NCBI GenBank assembly: GCA_964397085.1
Contig: CAYNHH010000026.1
Span: 1 to 12,396, forward strand
Source: CAILAD01 sp964397085
GTDB taxonomy: Bacteria > Patescibacteriota > Saccharimonadia > CAILAD01 > BJGX01
Length of the DNA: 12,396 nt
Direction of reading: 5' to 3'
The notes beneath the pieces were generated by a model, which was not told the origin of the DNA, searched no databases, and saw only the letters and a list, made by a program, of their open reading frames with translations. This document shows, piece after piece, positions 1 to 6,766 of this stretch. The first letter of the stretch is position 1. Every line of letters begins with the position of its first letter. The translations under genes were made by a program, and so were the position numbers.

Positions 1-506
1 CCATCTGCGTATACAAATAGACCGCTCTTGATAGGAGATGACGTTGCTTGGCGCCAGTTCGCAAAATACGTATTGACATTCACCGTGCCGGTGCGAACAG
101 GGTTTTCGGGCCAGGTAACCGCTACATTTACGGCTCGAGAGCCATTTGGACCATCACTGAAAGTCACTATTCTCGTGTACTTGCCATCTACTACTTGAGG
201 GGTTGCAGTGAGTTGCCACTGATTATTCACAGTATTTATATAGTAGCTAGTGCCATTACTAAAACTCGATAAATTGGAATAGTTGGGATTAGCAATATTC
301 CGTACCACCTCCACCCCAGCATTCGCGATCTCTGTAGCTCGCCCGCGATCTCCAGCTTGACGTACTCCATCTCTGCCATATACAAAAGCGCTCAGCATAA
401 TCGTGGCAAACATTGCAAAGATTGCCACTGCAAGCAATATTTCTACCAAACTAAATCCAGTGGGGATATGTGAGTTGATTACATTATTGTGCTTGGTGTT
501 AATAAT
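1..506 (-). CDS. PilV-like type IV minor pilin, partial (C-terminus outside window)
   Basis: This is a minor pilin precursor predicted to join a type IV pilus after leader cleavage and N-methylation by PilD. The visible 168 codons are open. They contain a class III signal peptide ending in PTG, cleaved before FSLVEILLAVAIFAMFA, with Glu at mature position 5 and a hydrophobic helix of about 20 residues. The globular part contains VTWPE and a TYFANWRQA segment, similar to PilV-type proteins of Patescibacteria. It is the fourth gene of the pil operon and overlaps the fimT-like stop codon. An in-frame TAG lies just upstream and there is no ATG, GTG or TTG before the pilin motif. I therefore place the start at ATT 506-504, with ATT 503-501 as an alternative, because AGAGGAG at 513-519 is ideally spaced. 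The family call is solid; the start is inferred, and the C-terminus is not visible. Confidence 0.85.
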   Translation of the reverse strand, partial: MINTKHNNVINSHIPTGFSLVEILLAVAIFAMFATIMLSAFVYGRDGVRQAGDRGRATEIANAGVEVVRNIANPNYSNLSSFSNGTSYYINTVNNQWQLTATPQVVDGKYTRIVTFSDGPNGSRAVNVAVTWPENPVRTGTVNVNTYFANWRQATSSPIKSGLFVYAD

Positions 507-954
507 CCACTACTCCTCTTGCGCTCACAGAGACAACTTTTACATCGCTGTTATTAGTGAGTGTTGTACTACCAGATGAAACTGGGTTTCCGGTGAATAT
601 AGTAAAGTTATACTCATTTTTACCTGTTACCTGCACCCCAGACGATATGGTATACAGTTCATCTTTCACCTGGTTTCTCGTGGCATAGCTTGCACCCTGA
701 AATAATGTAATGCTGCCATTCTGAACATACACCCCCCAGCTAGCATTATTTTCTCCTGCACGTGCAAGACTCTGTGCCCGATACAAATCTTGTACTATCA
801 CGTTAGTAAGTACATCCATGTCACTTCTTGCCAAATACCTTTGCATAACAGGTACCGTTATCATGAGTAATATTGCTATAACCCCCACAGACAGCATGAG
901 TTCTATTAGAGTAAATCCTTTTTTCATAGGTCTGTGCAATGCAATTGCCTTCAT
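499..954 (-). CDS. FimT/GspH-like type IV pseudopilin
   Basis: This is a minor pilin or pseudopilin of about 151 residues. From the ATG at 954 the leader is MKAIALHRPMKKG and cleavage falls before FTLIELMLSV, with Glu5 of the mature protein present and an N-terminal hydrophobic helix (ELMLSVGVIAILLMITVPVM). The C-terminal part, with FTIFTGNPVSSG and a final VSVSARGVVDY, resembles the GspH/FimT domain, which sits in initiation complexes at the pilus tip. The reading frame is open up to an ATG at 984, but that start would overlap pilC by 26 bases without a Shine-Dalgarno sequence. The ATG at 954 lies 4 bases after the pilC stop and is preferred. A further ATG at 927 would give the minimal MKKG leader. 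It follows pilC and overlaps the PilV-like gene by a few bases. The family is well supported; the exact start is uncertain. Confidence 0.85.
   Translation of the reverse strand: MKAIALHRPMKKGFTLIELMLSVGVIAILLMITVPVMQRYLARSDMDVLTNVIVQDLYRAQSLARAGENNASWGVYVQNGSITLFQGASYATRNQVKDELYTISSGVQVTGKNEYNFTIFTGNPVSSGSTTLTNNSDVKVVSVSARGVVDY
513..519 (-). promoter_or_regulatory. Shine-Dalgarno sequence deciding an ATT start
   Basis: On the minus strand AGAGGAG lies 6 bases before ATT 506-504 and 9 bases before ATT 503-501. The same heptamer precedes pilC in this operon with a 7-base spacer. It is the main support for near-cognate initiation of the PilV-like gene. It lies inside the last codons of the fimT-like gene, so the two genes are probably translationally coupled. 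Confidence 0.7.
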
Positions 955-958
955 AAAG

Positions 959-2152
959 CTACTTAATTCCACCCAGGAGACCATAAATTGGTAATATTAC
1001 GGATAGCGCCACAAACAGCACACCAATAGCAATAAAAATCAGGATGATGGGCTCGATTATAGTCTCAAGATTTTGGGCACTTATTTCTACTTTTTCTTGA
1101 TATATATCACTGATCTTTAGCAGTGTTGGCGAGAGATTACCTGACTGCTCAGAGCTGATAATGAGTTGTCTAATTGGCCCAGGCAAAGCTTTGCGATCTG
1201 GAATCTTGTCGAATGTACTGGCAATAGACTGCCCCTCTTCAACATTTGCCTTAATGACATCAGCTATCTTGCGGTAACGTGTAGTTGCAAAAGAATCGCG
1301 TAATGAGTCAAGTACATCTACTATAGGCAGGCCGGCATCCAGCAGTGAGCCCATGATAAATCCTAGTCGTGATATTTCAGATTGATACAGTAGCTTGTTT
1401 ACACCGGGGATAATAAAAAGTACACCCTCGGCAACAGTTCTAATTGGTCGCACATATACTACCCCTATTGCTATAAGGATTAGCAGCACAAAGAATCCTA
1501 GTGTAATAAGGATGCCCCAGTGCGACCAGAAAAGACCAAAACCGATCATTATCTTGGTTAGTAAATTCAGCTTTACATCGAGGCCATTAAATATCTCAGC
1601 GAGTCTTGGCAATAAGAATAGGCTTATACCACTACCTACAAGTACTAACATTACAATTAAAAAAGATGGATAGATGAGAGCTGAACGAATCTTGGCATTA
1701 AGTATGTTCATTCGGTGAGTTTGATCTGATACTACCTTGAGGTCTTCAGGTAACTTACCTGATTCTTCACCGGCTTTAATAAGCGCAATAGATGATCCGC
1801 TGAGCATACCTGATTCACCAATTGCTCGCCACAATGGACTACCCTCGTCAACTTTATCACGCATTGCAGTAACTGCTTCTTTAACTTTTTTGGTAGGCAT
1901 TTCTTTGGCGATAATACCTAGTGAAACACCAACTGGTACGCCTGTAGATAAGAGCATGCTAAGAGTCTCGGTAAAAAATTCTCTCGCATCCCTACTAACA
2001 GCAAACCGAGACAAGCGCTTGTCTTTTTTCTTCTTTACTTTAGCAGGCTTGGCCTCCTGAGGTGGTTGAGTCGTCTCAGGTGTTGCTGGCTGAGCTGCTG
2101 AAGGCTGACTCACTGCATCTACTGTACTGGGTTTATTTTGGTTCGGCGACAC
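959..2152 (-). CDS. pilC: PilC/GspF-family type IV pilus inner-membrane platform protein
   Basis: This is the polytopic platform protein on which the PilB motor acts to insert pilins into the growing fibre. Of 397 residues, about the first 50 are a Pro/Gln/Lys-rich cytoplasmic extension. Two T2SSF domains follow, at about 57-183 and 260-388, each with its SG-x-L signature (GEESGKL at 128-134 and SEQSGNL at 334-340). Membrane segments lie at about 163-183, 209-234 and 366-389. The start is GTG at 2152, supported by AGAGGAG at 2160-2166 with a 7-base spacer. The gene overlaps the end of pilB by 20 bases, implying translational coupling. The length is typical of PilC apart from the N-terminal extension, and the stop is TAG. 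PilC rather than a secretion-system GspF is favoured by the adjacent PilB and minor pilins. Confidence 0.95.
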   Translation of the reverse strand: MSPNQNKPSTVDAVSQPSAAQPATPETTQPPQEAKPAKVKKKKDKRLSRFAVSRDAREFFTETLSMLLSTGVPVGVSLGIIAKEMPTKKVKEAVTAMRDKVDEGSPLWRAIGESGMLSGSSIALIKAGEESGKLPEDLKVVSDQTHRMNILNAKIRSALIYPSFLIVMLVLVGSGISLFLLPRLAEIFNGLDVKLNLLTKIMIGFGLFWSHWGILITLGFFVLLILIAIGVVYVRPIRTVAEGVLFIIPGVNKLLYQSEISRLGFIMGSLLDAGLPIVDVLDSLRDSFATTRYRKIADVIKANVEEGQSIASTFDKIPDRKALPGPIRQLIISSEQSGNLSPTLLKISDIYQEKVEISAQNLETIIEPIILIFIAIGVLFVALSVILPIYGLLGGIK

Positions 2153-3914
2153 GCATCAACTCCTCTAGGGTAGAACGCCCATTTTGAATTTTTATTATCC
2201 CATCTTCAAACAAGGTTCGGGCTCCTTCCTTGCGGGCCTGCTCCCATATCAACTTGCTTGATGGATTCTTGACTATCAGCTCCTTGACCGCCGGTGAAAT
2301 TACAAGTATTTCGTATAAGGCTACCCGGCCTTTGTACCCTGAATAATTACAAGCCTCACAACCCTCGCCGTAATACAGCGTGACTTGAGGACGATTAAAA
2401 TACATCTCAGCATTGGGTATTTTTTTCTTTATATCGGCAAGACTCACCGTATAACTTTTTCTACAAAGTCTACAGATAGTACGCATAAGGCGTTGAGCGA
2501 TCACTGCGTTGAGAGTAGAGGCAAGCAAGAATGGTTCTACCCCCATATCGATAAAGCGTGGAATAGCTGTAGCAGAATCATTGGCGTGAAAAGTAGAGAA
2601 AAGCAAGTGCCCGGTTAGTGCTGCATTCACGGCCATTTTTGCGGTTTCTTTATCACGAATTTCACCTACCAAAATAATGTCAGGATCTTGACGTACAATA
2701 GTGCGCAGGCCCTCGGCAAAGGTAAGGTTAGTCTCACGATTCACTTGAATTTGATTAACCCCAAAGAGCTTGTACTCCACTGGGTCTTCAATAGTAGTAA
2801 TATTGATATCTGAGTTATTGAGCATCTTGAGCATGGCGTAAAGTGTGGTTGTTTTACCAGAACCAGTAGGGCCGGTAGTGATCACCATACCAAAAGGACG
2901 GTGCATTTGTTTTTCTATAAGCTTGAGGTCAAATACATTAAACCCTAGGTTTTTAAAATTGAGATTTCTTGAATTACCTGCCAAGAGTCTCAGTGCTACA
3001 GTTTCACCATTAAGGGTAGGGACTATTGAAATACGAATATCTACAGATACTTCATCGATACTATACCGAATTGCCCCATCTTGGCTGGCACCGTGTTGAT
3101 CTATACGCATACGAGCCTGCACCTTTAGTCTATTCAGCACATTTTCGTAATACTGCATTGGGAGCTGACCAGCTTCACGCAATACACCGTCTATACGAAA
3201 TCGAATGAGTACCACGTTCTCTTCTGGCTCAAAGTGAATGTCGCTTACATTAAATACAATTGCATCTTTGAGAATCTCATTAATGATCTCTGGGGCTACT
3301 CTACCCTGCTCTTGAATGATTTTATTAAATCGAGTATCAAGAGGCTGTCTGTAGTGAGCTAGTACCACATCTATATCATCACTTATGGAGTACGCAATAG
3401 TAATTGGCAGGCCATTAGTGTATTTGGAGAGTTTTTCTACCAGACCTGGTTGATTTGGTTCGTCAGTGACAAATACCGCGCGCTTATCATCTACATAATA
3501 AAATATTACTCTGTTCTCGGTAGTAATCTCTTTAGGAATCTTAAGTATCAACTCTTTTGGTGGCTGGTTGTTTTCTAGATCGATGTAAGAGAGATTGTAT
3601 GAGGCGGCAACTGCTTGTCCAATAAAATCTTTATCTACAATATTTTGTGAGATGAGGTAGTCAATGAAGTTGATGCTGTGTAGCTCTATGAGGTGCTCGA
3701 TACTCTCAAGGTGTTTTTGGGTAATCTTCTTCTGTGCCAACATTGCAGCCTTGATGCACTTTTCTGTATTGGCAAGAGAATTTTGCGCATCTTCTATTGT
3801 CACCACCTTACCAGGTGTTTTTGGTTGCTTTGTATCCTCAGCTTTTACAGCTTGGTCATTTGACTGAGTTGTATCTTCATTGGAAGACTCTGGGGGTTGA
3901 GTTGTTTGATCCAT
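2133..3914 (-). CDS. pilB: PilB/GspE-family type IV pilus extension ATPase
   Basis: This is the cytoplasmic hexameric ATPase that powers pilus extension. Of its 593 residues, the first 36 or so form a polar, low-complexity Gln/Thr/Pro stretch. A GspE/MshEN-type N-terminal domain follows at about 45-190. The motor domain holds Walker A GPTGSGKTT (348-356), the Asp box TTIEDPVEY (373-381), Walker B DIILVGEIRD (412-421) and the His box GHLLFSTFHAND (435-446). Two CxxC pairs (C481/C484 and C519/C522) form the tetracysteine metal site typical of PilB/GspE and absent from PilT. All catalytic motifs look intact. It is the first gene of the pil operon, with a -10 element 35 bases upstream of the ATG, but I see no clear Shine-Dalgarno sequence. 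No retraction ATPase (pilT) is visible in this window. Confidence 0.97.
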   Translation of the reverse strand: MDQTTQPPESSNEDTTQSNDQAVKAEDTKQPKTPGKVVTIEDAQNSLANTEKCIKAAMLAQKKITQKHLESIEHLIELHSINFIDYLISQNIVDKDFIGQAVAASYNLSYIDLENNQPPKELILKIPKEITTENRVIFYYVDDKRAVFVTDEPNQPGLVEKLSKYTNGLPITIAYSISDDIDVVLAHYRQPLDTRFNKIIQEQGRVAPEIINEILKDAIVFNVSDIHFEPEENVVLIRFRIDGVLREAGQLPMQYYENVLNRLKVQARMRIDQHGASQDGAIRYSIDEVSVDIRISIVPTLNGETVALRLLAGNSRNLNFKNLGFNVFDLKLIEKQMHRPFGMVITTGPTGSGKTTTLYAMLKMLNNSDINITTIEDPVEYKLFGVNQIQVNRETNLTFAEGLRTIVRQDPDIILVGEIRDKETAKMAVNAALTGHLLFSTFHANDSATAIPRFIDMGVEPFLLASTLNAVIAQRLMRTICRLCRKSYTVSLADIKKKIPNAEMYFNRPQVTLYYGEGCEACNYSGYKGRVALYEILVISPAVKELIVKNPSSKLIWEQARKEGARTLFEDGIIKIQNGRSTLEELMRVAEPK

Positions 3915-3949
3915 ATGTATAGTTAAATAACCCGATTACGGTTATGTTA

Positions 3950-3955
3950 ATTATA
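3950..3955 (-). promoter_or_regulatory. -10 element (TATAAT) of the pil operon
   Basis: The minus strand reads GAGGTATAATTAAC, a perfect -10 hexamer ending 35 bases before the pilB ATG. That would give a 5' leader of about 29 bases. No recognisable TTGACA-like -35 lies 16-18 bases upstream. It sits in the 86-base gap between the CruF-like gene and pilB. Confidence 0.6.
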
Positions 3956-4000
3956 CCTCATATCAGACTGAAAATGAGAAGAAATGTAATGAAAGATTTA

Positions 4001-4840
4001 TTATGTTTTGCGAGTTTTTTGATGATAGCTCGTCACCCTAATAAGCCCCATTAGACCAATAGTGCCAAGGCCAAATAATGCAATGAGTGACATGGGCTGA
4101 TAGATGTTGGTGGATTGATGCATCCAAAGTGGACGCAAGACAACTGGTAGGATTGGTATTATAAACAACACAATTGGCTCAAGAAGGAATTGTGCAGAAG
4201 GTTGTTTCTTGTACTGAGGGGCTTTTGTGACATACCCAAAAACAAGTGATATCACTAAGAATAGCAGAAATGTCTCCCCTAGCCAGCCAATGAAGTTTTG
4301 GTATGGCACACCAAAAAATACTCCGCCTTGAGTCCATATATACAGCTGGTTGACAGTTGAATTCACGGGGTCACTGGCTAAATCTGAAAGGGTCATCACC
4401 ATGCCACCAAGCAAGCTTATTGCAAGTACCTTCCAGCCTGTTATTACTGAAACCCAACCAAATATTACTCTTAGTAGCACGTAGGTACTGTAGGCCAGCG
4501 TAAAGTATGTAAGCATCAATAGTACCGGAACACCGCCCAGTAATGGCCCGTTACTTACTGCATTGTAGTAATATGTGCCAAATATTTGACCGGTATGCAC
4601 ACCGAGGTATTCAGCTGTAAATGTAATGACATAGGTAAGAATAAAGAACAGGAATATATTCTTTCTGCCTAGATATCTTGCCCCGTGCATGAATACGAAG
4701 ATAGTTGGTAATATATACACAACTAGAGCAAGTGGGCCTGCAATAACACTCGTAAATGTAGTTACCAGAATAAGTACAAGAATTGACCAGCGCAACCAAG
4801 CATATTTATCGATGCTATTTCTTAGTGCTTGTGCTTTCAT
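4001..4840 (-). CDS. CruF/DUF422-family (carotenoid biosynthesis-like) membrane protein
   Basis: This is a 279-residue integral membrane protein with about seven to eight hydrophobic segments. Its motifs match the carotenoid biosynthesis family PF04240, which includes CruF (gamma-carotene 1'-hydroxylase) and the archaeal bisanhydrobacterioruberin hydratase. They are EYLGVHTGQIFGTYYY (77-92), GPLLGGVP (98-105), SDLASDP (152-158) and W169 followed by FFGVPYQNFIGW (175-186). These conserved acidic and polar residues are the likely active site for adding water to a C=C bond of an isoprenoid. No phytoene synthase, desaturase or cyclase is in the window, so the true substrate is unknown. It appears monocistronic: a terminator and -10 element lie directly upstream, and pilB has its own -10 downstream. 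The family assignment rests on remembered motifs; enzymatic function is inference. Confidence 0.75.
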   Translation of the reverse strand: MKAQALRNSIDKYAWLRWSILVLILVTTFTSVIAGPLALVVYILPTIFVFMHGARYLGRKNIFLFFILTYVITFTAEYLGVHTGQIFGTYYYNAVSNGPLLGGVPVLLMLTYFTLAYSTYVLLRVIFGWVSVITGWKVLAISLLGGMVMTLSDLASDPVNSTVNQLYIWTQGGVFFGVPYQNFIGWLGETFLLFLVISLVFGYVTKAPQYKKQPSAQFLLEPIVLFIIPILPVVLRPLWMHQSTNIYQPMSLIALFGLGTIGLMGLIRVTSYHQKTRKT

Positions 4841-4847
4841 GAGTGTT

Positions 4848-4856
4848 ATTATATCA
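4848..4856 (-). promoter_or_regulatory. Extended -10 promoter giving a leaderless CruF-like mRNA
   Basis: The minus strand reads TGATATAAT (TGn plus a perfect -10 hexamer), followed by 7 bases and then the ATG at 4840. The expected transcription start therefore falls on or next to the A of the ATG. No Shine-Dalgarno sequence could fit. The upstream DNA where a -35 would lie is the stem of the terminator at 4859-4880. Confidence 0.65.
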
Positions 4857-4858
4857 GA

Positions 4859-4880
4859 AAAAGACCCTTTCGGGTCTTTT
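4859..4880 (-). terminator. Intrinsic terminator after the glycosyltransferase gene
   Basis: A perfect 9-bp stem, AAAAGACCC/GGGTCTTTT, closes a 4-base loop that reads GAAA on the minus strand and is followed by further T residues. It lies about 70 bases past the glycosyltransferase stop. The sequence is near-symmetric and could act in both directions, but no plus-strand gene needs it. Confidence 0.85.
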
Positions 4881-4949
4881 CAGAATATGTACTTTGGCAG
4901 GGCGTTGTGAACCAGATTAGGACTGCTTTAATACTAAACCAACACTACC

Positions 4950-6197
4950 CTAATACCCGAATGTATTCAGGAGATAACCACTTAATATATTATTTGTAAC
5001 TGGAAATAGCAATAAGGCCAAGACAAATATTACAAATAGCGCAATCGCAATAATCCACTTCAACCTGTTATTAATGTAATAGTTTACGGTGCTTGCTACG
5101 AAAATTGCTAATGCCGGATAGATAGGGATAATGTACCAGTCTATCTTTGTTCTTATTAAGAAGCCAAAAATAATTAATGTGGTTACTATGATAAATAGCA
5201 GTATGCTTGATCTCGGCCATTTAATAGCTTGTGGCCTCTTTATGCCTAACAATATACTAAACGGCAACACAAATATCCATGGCAGGTATACCTTCATGAA
5301 GAGTTTTGGATAAAACAGTACACCCCCTTGATGACCTTCTATGGCTTCACCGCTTCTTTTTAATATGTGATAACCAAAATAACTTTGTACGAATGTACTT
5401 CCATTAACAAGAATATTGGCAATGTGCCACGGTAATATGATAACGGCAGATGAAACAAGACCTATCCAGAACTCTTTTGTACGAATTGACTCTTTGAGTT
5501 TGTTTTCGGTTATCATGGCTAAAACTAACGCCATTGGCAATATAAGGGAGGCAAAGCCTTTTGTTAAGAAAGCCAAACCAAAAGATATCCAAACAAGTAG
5601 CCAATAGTTTTTGTTTTTTGATACCTTTATGTACGCCAAAACTCCAATAAATATAAACATTGTTAGCATTATGTCTAGAGAGCCCTGTCTGGCGCGGAAC
5701 AATACTGGCGCGGTGAATAACAAACCAAAACCTGAAAGAATGGCTGTTTTTCTATTGAAAAGTTCACGGGCAATAAAGTAGACAACAACTATCAATATCA
5801 CGCCAGCTATTGCTGAGGGTAATCTAGACCAACTAACGTTAAAACCAAAAAGTCTGTACAACGTTGAACTCATATACATATAAAGGGGTGGCTTCTCGAA
5901 CCATAGTACATCCCCTTGATATAAAGTAATGTAATTATTAGTTTTTGCGATAGCAAGTGCCACTTGTGAATAAATGCCTTCATCAAAATAGATAAGTGGC
6001 TTTACACCTAGTCTATACAAATATAGAAACCCTGAAGCCAAAACTAACACCACTACCTCATAGTATGCCGCAAGTATTTTTGGAAACTTGTAACTCAATT
6101 TCATCAATTTATGTTGGTCTATTTTTGCCATATTTTTGTATAGTACTTTTAACATAAAACCCAACAATAGGTGATTGTGTACTTTATCAATCACCAA
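4950..6197 (-). CDS. ArnT/PMT-like polytopic glycosyltransferase (GT39/GT83 type)
   Basis: This membrane GT-C glycosyltransferase is predicted to move a sugar from a polyprenyl-phosphate donor to a lipid, glycan or protein on the outer face of the membrane. It spans up to 415 residues with about ten hydrophobic segments. The first external loop carries the DE pair expected for catalysis (IYFDEGIYSQVA, D72-E73 of the longest form), then WFEKPPLYMY (99-108), SRLPSAIAG (124-132), ARQGSLDIML (169-178) and LTKGFASL (211-218), all as in the ArnT/PMT-like family. The start is uncertain: the longest frame begins at TTG 6197, with ATGs at 6155, 6131 and 6104. None has a clear Shine-Dalgarno sequence, and the first membrane helix starts near residue 41, so a shorter form is likely. 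The stop is TAG. Acceptor and donor cannot be read from sequence. Confidence 0.85.
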   Translation of the reverse strand: MVIDKVHNHLLLGFMLKVLYKNMAKIDQHKLMKLSYKFPKILAAYYEVVVLVLASGFLYLYRLGVKPLIYFDEGIYSQVALAIAKTNNYITLYQGDVLWFEKPPLYMYMSSTLYRLFGFNVSWSRLPSAIAGVILIVVVYFIARELFNRKTAILSGFGLLFTAPVLFRARQGSLDIMLTMFIFIGVLAYIKVSKNKNYWLLVWISFGLAFLTKGFASLILPMALVLAMITENKLKESIRTKEFWIGLVSSAVIILPWHIANILVNGSTFVQSYFGYHILKRSGEAIEGHQGGVLFYPKLFMKVYLPWIFVLPFSILLGIKRPQAIKWPRSSILLFIIVTTLIIFGFLIRTKIDWYIIPIYPALAIFVASTVNYYINNRLKWIIAIALFVIFVLALLLFPVTNNILSGYLLNTFGY

Positions 6198-6280
6198 TAT
6201 ACATCTTGTTATGATAACCTAAACTATGATTTTGTACATTGTATGTTTTTACTACTACACACTATTTTAGCATAAGTGCT

Positions 6281-6357
6281 TGGCAGGGGTGGAGGGGATC
6301 GAACCCCCGACCTTCGGTTTTGGAGACCGACGCTCTAGCCAGCTGAGCTACACCCCT
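6281..6357 (-). tRNA. tRNA-Trp (CCA anticodon)
   Basis: The cloverleaf is complete on the minus strand. The acceptor AGGGGTG pairs perfectly with CACCCCT, the anticodon stem is TCGGT/ACCGA, and the loop CTCCAAA holds anticodon CCA at 6321-6323. The T arm is GGGGG-TTCGATC-CCCTC. The discriminator is G and the 3' CCA is encoded (6281-6283). It reads the UGG codon for tryptophan, consistent with the standard code. I see no convincing promoter directly upstream. Confidence 0.97.
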
Positions 6358-6384
6358 ACGTCAGACTACAAACTTCAGCTTCTC

Positions 6385-6405
6385 ACAATCTTGCAAGAAG
6401 ATTGT
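6385..6405. repeat. Short perfect inverted repeat
   Basis: ACAATCTT (6385-6392) and AAGATTGT (6398-6405) are exact reverse complements around a 5-base loop. It lies 28 bases upstream of tRNA-Trp. No T-tract follows it on the minus strand, so it is not a standard terminator. Confidence 0.6.
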
Positions 6406-6433
6406 TGTCGGCTTTTGTTGTTGTCTTCCTCTC

Positions 6434-6467
6434 AATTCGTTAAACAGCAAGCTTGGTTTAACAAATT
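6434..6467. repeat. 12-bp inverted repeat with one mismatch
   Basis: AATTCGTTAAAC (6434-6445) pairs with GTTTAACAAATT (6456-6467) at 11 of 12 positions. The 10-base spacer itself contains the palindrome CAAGCTTG. It could be a protein-binding site or an RNA hairpin. It has no T-tract. Confidence 0.65.
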
Positions 6468-6526
6468 GTGGTCGAAAATTCTGACTTGCTTATTTTACCA
6501 AAAAAAATTGTATTTTGACAGGTAGG

Positions 6527-6751
6527 CTACTTCTGATTCTCAGAAGTTTTCTTCATAAGTGCGTAGAATACACCATAGATGATAAGACCAGGGATAATTC
6601 CCGTAAGAATAATAAATGCTACTGCGCCTATTCGTACCCATATTGGGTCAGTATTGTAGTACTCTGCTATACCGCCTGCTACCCCACCCACTTTTTTATC
6701 TTTGGTAGATAGAGTAATATCTGGTTCTGGTTTTTTAGATTTTTTTGGCAT
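6527..6751 (-). CDS. PspC-domain small membrane protein
   Basis: This is a 74-residue protein that is almost entirely one PspC domain. A Lys-rich N-terminus is followed by KVGGVAGGIAEYYNTDPIWVR (20-40, with the conserved GGIAEY and D-P-W-VR residues) and a hydrophobic segment at about 41-65. The domain takes its name from phage shock protein C, a membrane partner in envelope-stress sensing. In many lineages it occurs as a stand-alone small protein of unknown role. No PspA or PspF is visible nearby, so membrane-stress function is only inferred. It lies 15 bases after the possible small membrane protein at 6767-6952. The start is the ATG at 6751; an AGGA element about 15 bases upstream is too far for a clear Shine-Dalgarno sequence. 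Confidence 0.85.
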   Translation of the reverse strand: MPKKSKKPEPDITLSTKDKKVGGVAGGIAEYYNTDPIWVRIGAVAFIILTGIIPGLIIYGVFYALMKKTSENQK

Positions 6752-6766
6752 AGTTTTTTTGTGATC

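Larger units (their letters stand above)
6358..6526. other. Gene-free gap with two inverted repeats, between the PspC gene and tRNA-Trp
   Basis: No credible coding frame is visible in these 169 bases. The gap holds an 8-bp perfect inverted repeat (6385-6405) and a 12-bp repeat with one mismatch (6434-6467). A run of eight T on the minus strand near 6490 follows the PspC gene but has only a weak AT-only stem before it. The role is unknown; it may be leader sequence of the tRNA-Trp transcript or an operator. Confidence 0.5.

Noticed and set aside
955..984. Longer fimT-like start at the ATG at 984
   Set aside because: It would overlap pilC by 26 bases with no Shine-Dalgarno sequence and give a leader much longer than usual for a class III signal peptide.
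6484..6500. T8 run after the PspC gene on the minus strand as an intrinsic terminator
   Set aside because: The only stem before it is about four A-T pairs; there is no GC-rich hairpin.
6280..6525. Plus-strand open frame beginning MAGVEGIEPPTFGFGDRR
   Set aside because: It is the antisense of tRNA-Trp(CCA). This kind of peptide is a well-known false translation across tRNA genes.
6529..6547. ACTTCTGA/TCAGAAGT hairpin followed by T residues on the plus strand
   Set aside because: It lies in the last codons of the PspC gene, and the T-tract is on the wrong strand for it. No plus-strand gene ends there.
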